The notes beneath the pieces are model-generated. The model searched no databases. It saw nothing but the letters and a program-made list of their open reading frames with translations, and was not told the DNA's origin. Below, piece after piece: positions 62,591 to 64,000 of a stretch of DNA of 64,000 bases (position 1 is the first letter of the stretch; each line of letters opens with the position of its first letter). The stretch is from Balanoglossus misakiensis (Eukaryota > Hemichordata), in contig CM082585.2 of assembly GCA_040954595.2 (NCBI GenBank), forward strand, positions 2,356,001 through 2,420,000, read 5' to 3'. The translations under genes and the position numbers were made by a program.

Positions 62591-64000
62591 CTATGCGCAT
62601 AAGAACGTTTCCACTAGACTCTGTAGATCGACGGATAGCTGTAAAATTTCCATGGTTGCTTTTAAACAGCCTCGTTTATTTACCGATTTCTGTTGTGAGG
62701 CGCAGAACACATAGATAGGCCTATGTGCATAAGAAAGTTTTCCACTATAGACTCTGTAGATCGAGAGATAGTTCTAAAATGTCCATGGTTGCTTCCAAAC
62801 ACAGCCTCGTTTATTTACCGATTTCTGTTGTGATGCGCATAACACATAGATAGGCCTATGCGCATAAGAACGTTTTCCACTAGACTCTGTAGATCGACGG
62901 ATAGTTGTACAATTTCCATGGTTGCTTCCAAACAGCATCGTTTATTTACCGAATTCTGTTGTGAGGCGCAGAACACGTAATAGGTCTATGCGCATAAGGA
63001 AGTTTTCCACCAGACTCTGTAGATCGACGGATAGTTGTAAAATTTCATGATTGCTTCCAAATACAGCCTCGTTTATTTACCGATTTCTGTTGTGATGCGC
63101 ATAACACATAGATAGGCCTATGCGCATAAGAACGTTTTCCACTAGACTATGTAGATCGACGGATAGTTGTACAATTTCCATGGTTGCTTCCAAACAGCCT
63201 CGTTTATTTACCGATTTCTGTTGTGAGGCGCAGAACACATGATAGGCCTATGCGCATAAGACATTTTTCCACTAGACTCTGTAGATCGACGGATAGTTCT
63301 AAAATTTCCATTGTTGCTTCCAAACAGCCTCGTTTATTTACCGAATTCTGTTGTGAGGCGCAGAACACGTAATAGGCCTATGCGCATAAGAAACTTTTCA
63401 ACTTTAGATCGAGAGATAGTTCTAAAATTTCCATGGTTGTTTCCAAACACAGCCTCGTTCATTTACAAAATTCTGTTGTGATGCGCTGAACACATACATA
63501 TGCCTATGCGCATAAGAAAGTTTCCCACTAGACTCTGTAGATCGACGGATAGTTCTAAAATTTCCATGATTGCTTCCAAACACATCCTCGATTGTTTACA
63601 AAATTCTGTTGTGATGCGCAGAACACATATATAGGCCTATGCGCATATGAACGTTTTCCACTATACTCCGTAGATCGACGGATAGTTCTAAAATTTCCAT
63701 TGTTGCTTCCAAACAGCCTCGTTTATTTACCGAATTCTGTTGTGAGGCGCAGAACACGTAATAGGCCTATGCGCATAAGAAACTTTTCAACTTTAGATCG
63801 AGAGATAGTTCTAAAATTTCCATGGTTGTTTCCAAACACAGCCTCGTTCATTTACAAAATTCTGTTGTGATGCGCTGAACACATACATATGCCTATGCGC
63901 ATAAGAAAGTTTCCCACTAGACTCTGTAGATCGACGGATAGTTCTAAAATTTCCATGATTGCTTCCAAACACATCCTCGATTGTTTACAAAATTCTGTTG

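Larger units (their letters stand above)
56519..64000. repeat. Satellite array, right part
   Basis: The same satellite, same strand and same phase, resumes immediately after the retroelement. The first bases match the sequence after 45956 (including the diagnostic CATAAGGAAG followed by TTGTACAATTTCC near 56576 and 46016), so the array was continuous before the insertion. It contains the same class A and B monomers, a divergent run near 59300-59830, one duplicated monomer near 62161-62422 and two monomers with internal deletions (60710 and 62580). It continues past the window end. I found no other gene here. Confidence 0.97.

Noticed and set aside
1-64000. CENP-B box within the monomer
   Set aside because: The reverse complement of TTGCTTCCAAAC has TTGGAA, which resembles part of the box, but the essential TTCG and CGGG positions are absent.
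1-64000. RNA polymerase III B box (GATCGACGG) or TATA box (ATATATAGG) in the monomer
   Set aside because: The B-box-like site lacks the final C and no A box lies at suitable spacing. The TATA-like run alone is too weak to call a promoter.
1-64000. Hammerhead ribozyme inside the satellite monomer
   Set aside because: Some satellites encode one, but neither strand shows CTGANGA paired with a following GAAA box; GTGGAAAACG on the minus strand has no partner box.

Overview
The window is eukaryotic, most likely animal, constitutive heterochromatin. About 58 kb of it (1-50715 and 56519-64000) is one tandem satellite array of 130-133 bp monomers, all in the same orientation, roughly 440 copies. I see no host protein gene, tRNA, rRNA or CRISPR array. 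The species cannot be named from this sequence. The only protein-coding content belongs to a Penelope-like retroelement (PLE) with a GIY-YIG endonuclease, a class widespread in aquatic invertebrates, fish, amphibians and other animals.

Satellite layout. Two main monomer classes often alternate: class A (AAACACAGCC, TTTGTTTAC, GATGCGC, ATATATAGG) and class B (AAACAGCC, TTTATTTACC, GAGGCGC, often CATATGTGC). Over this lies multi-scale higher-order structure made of near-identical blocks. The offsets I could trace are 3,810 bp (662-2486 vs 4472-6296), 7,484 bp (2773-9192 vs 10257-16676), 6,037 bp (17581-23061 vs 23618-29098), 14,845 bp (14131-18155 vs 28976-33000), about 2,502-2,506 bp in three copies (30045-37232), 1,317 bp (37406-40039) and 4,749 bp (41679-45966 vs 46428-50715). 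Every offset is close to a whole number of monomers, as expected from in-register unequal exchange or segmental amplification. Many short open frames in the array are by-products of the repeat.

Retroelement. From 50716 to 56518 the array is interrupted by a head-to-head inverted pair of PLE copies. The arms mirror each other about 53577.5 around an 8-bp non-palindromic loop (53574-53581), and I found one mismatch between 2.86-kb arms. Each arm carries an open frame of about 797 element-derived codons with a PLE reverse transcriptase, a cysteine cluster and a GIY-YIG endonuclease. Each also has a 3' region with a hammerhead-like hairpin and an AATAAA signal. Both copies stop at the same 5' point and lack a native start codon. 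The right arm runs 78 bp further at its 3' end. An 11-bp target-site duplication (50705-50715 and 56519-56529) flanks the whole pair, and the satellite resumes in the same orientation and register. The palindrome therefore looks like the product of a single insertion, for example a snap-back of the first cDNA strand, rather than two insertions or a fold-back read artefact.

The PLE arrived after the 4,749-bp satellite duplication, because the equivalent site in the first copy (45956-45966) is empty. The strongest candidate for something unusual is this inverted dimer: its single-event structure, and its capacity to form a very long hairpin RNA inside satellite heterochromatin.
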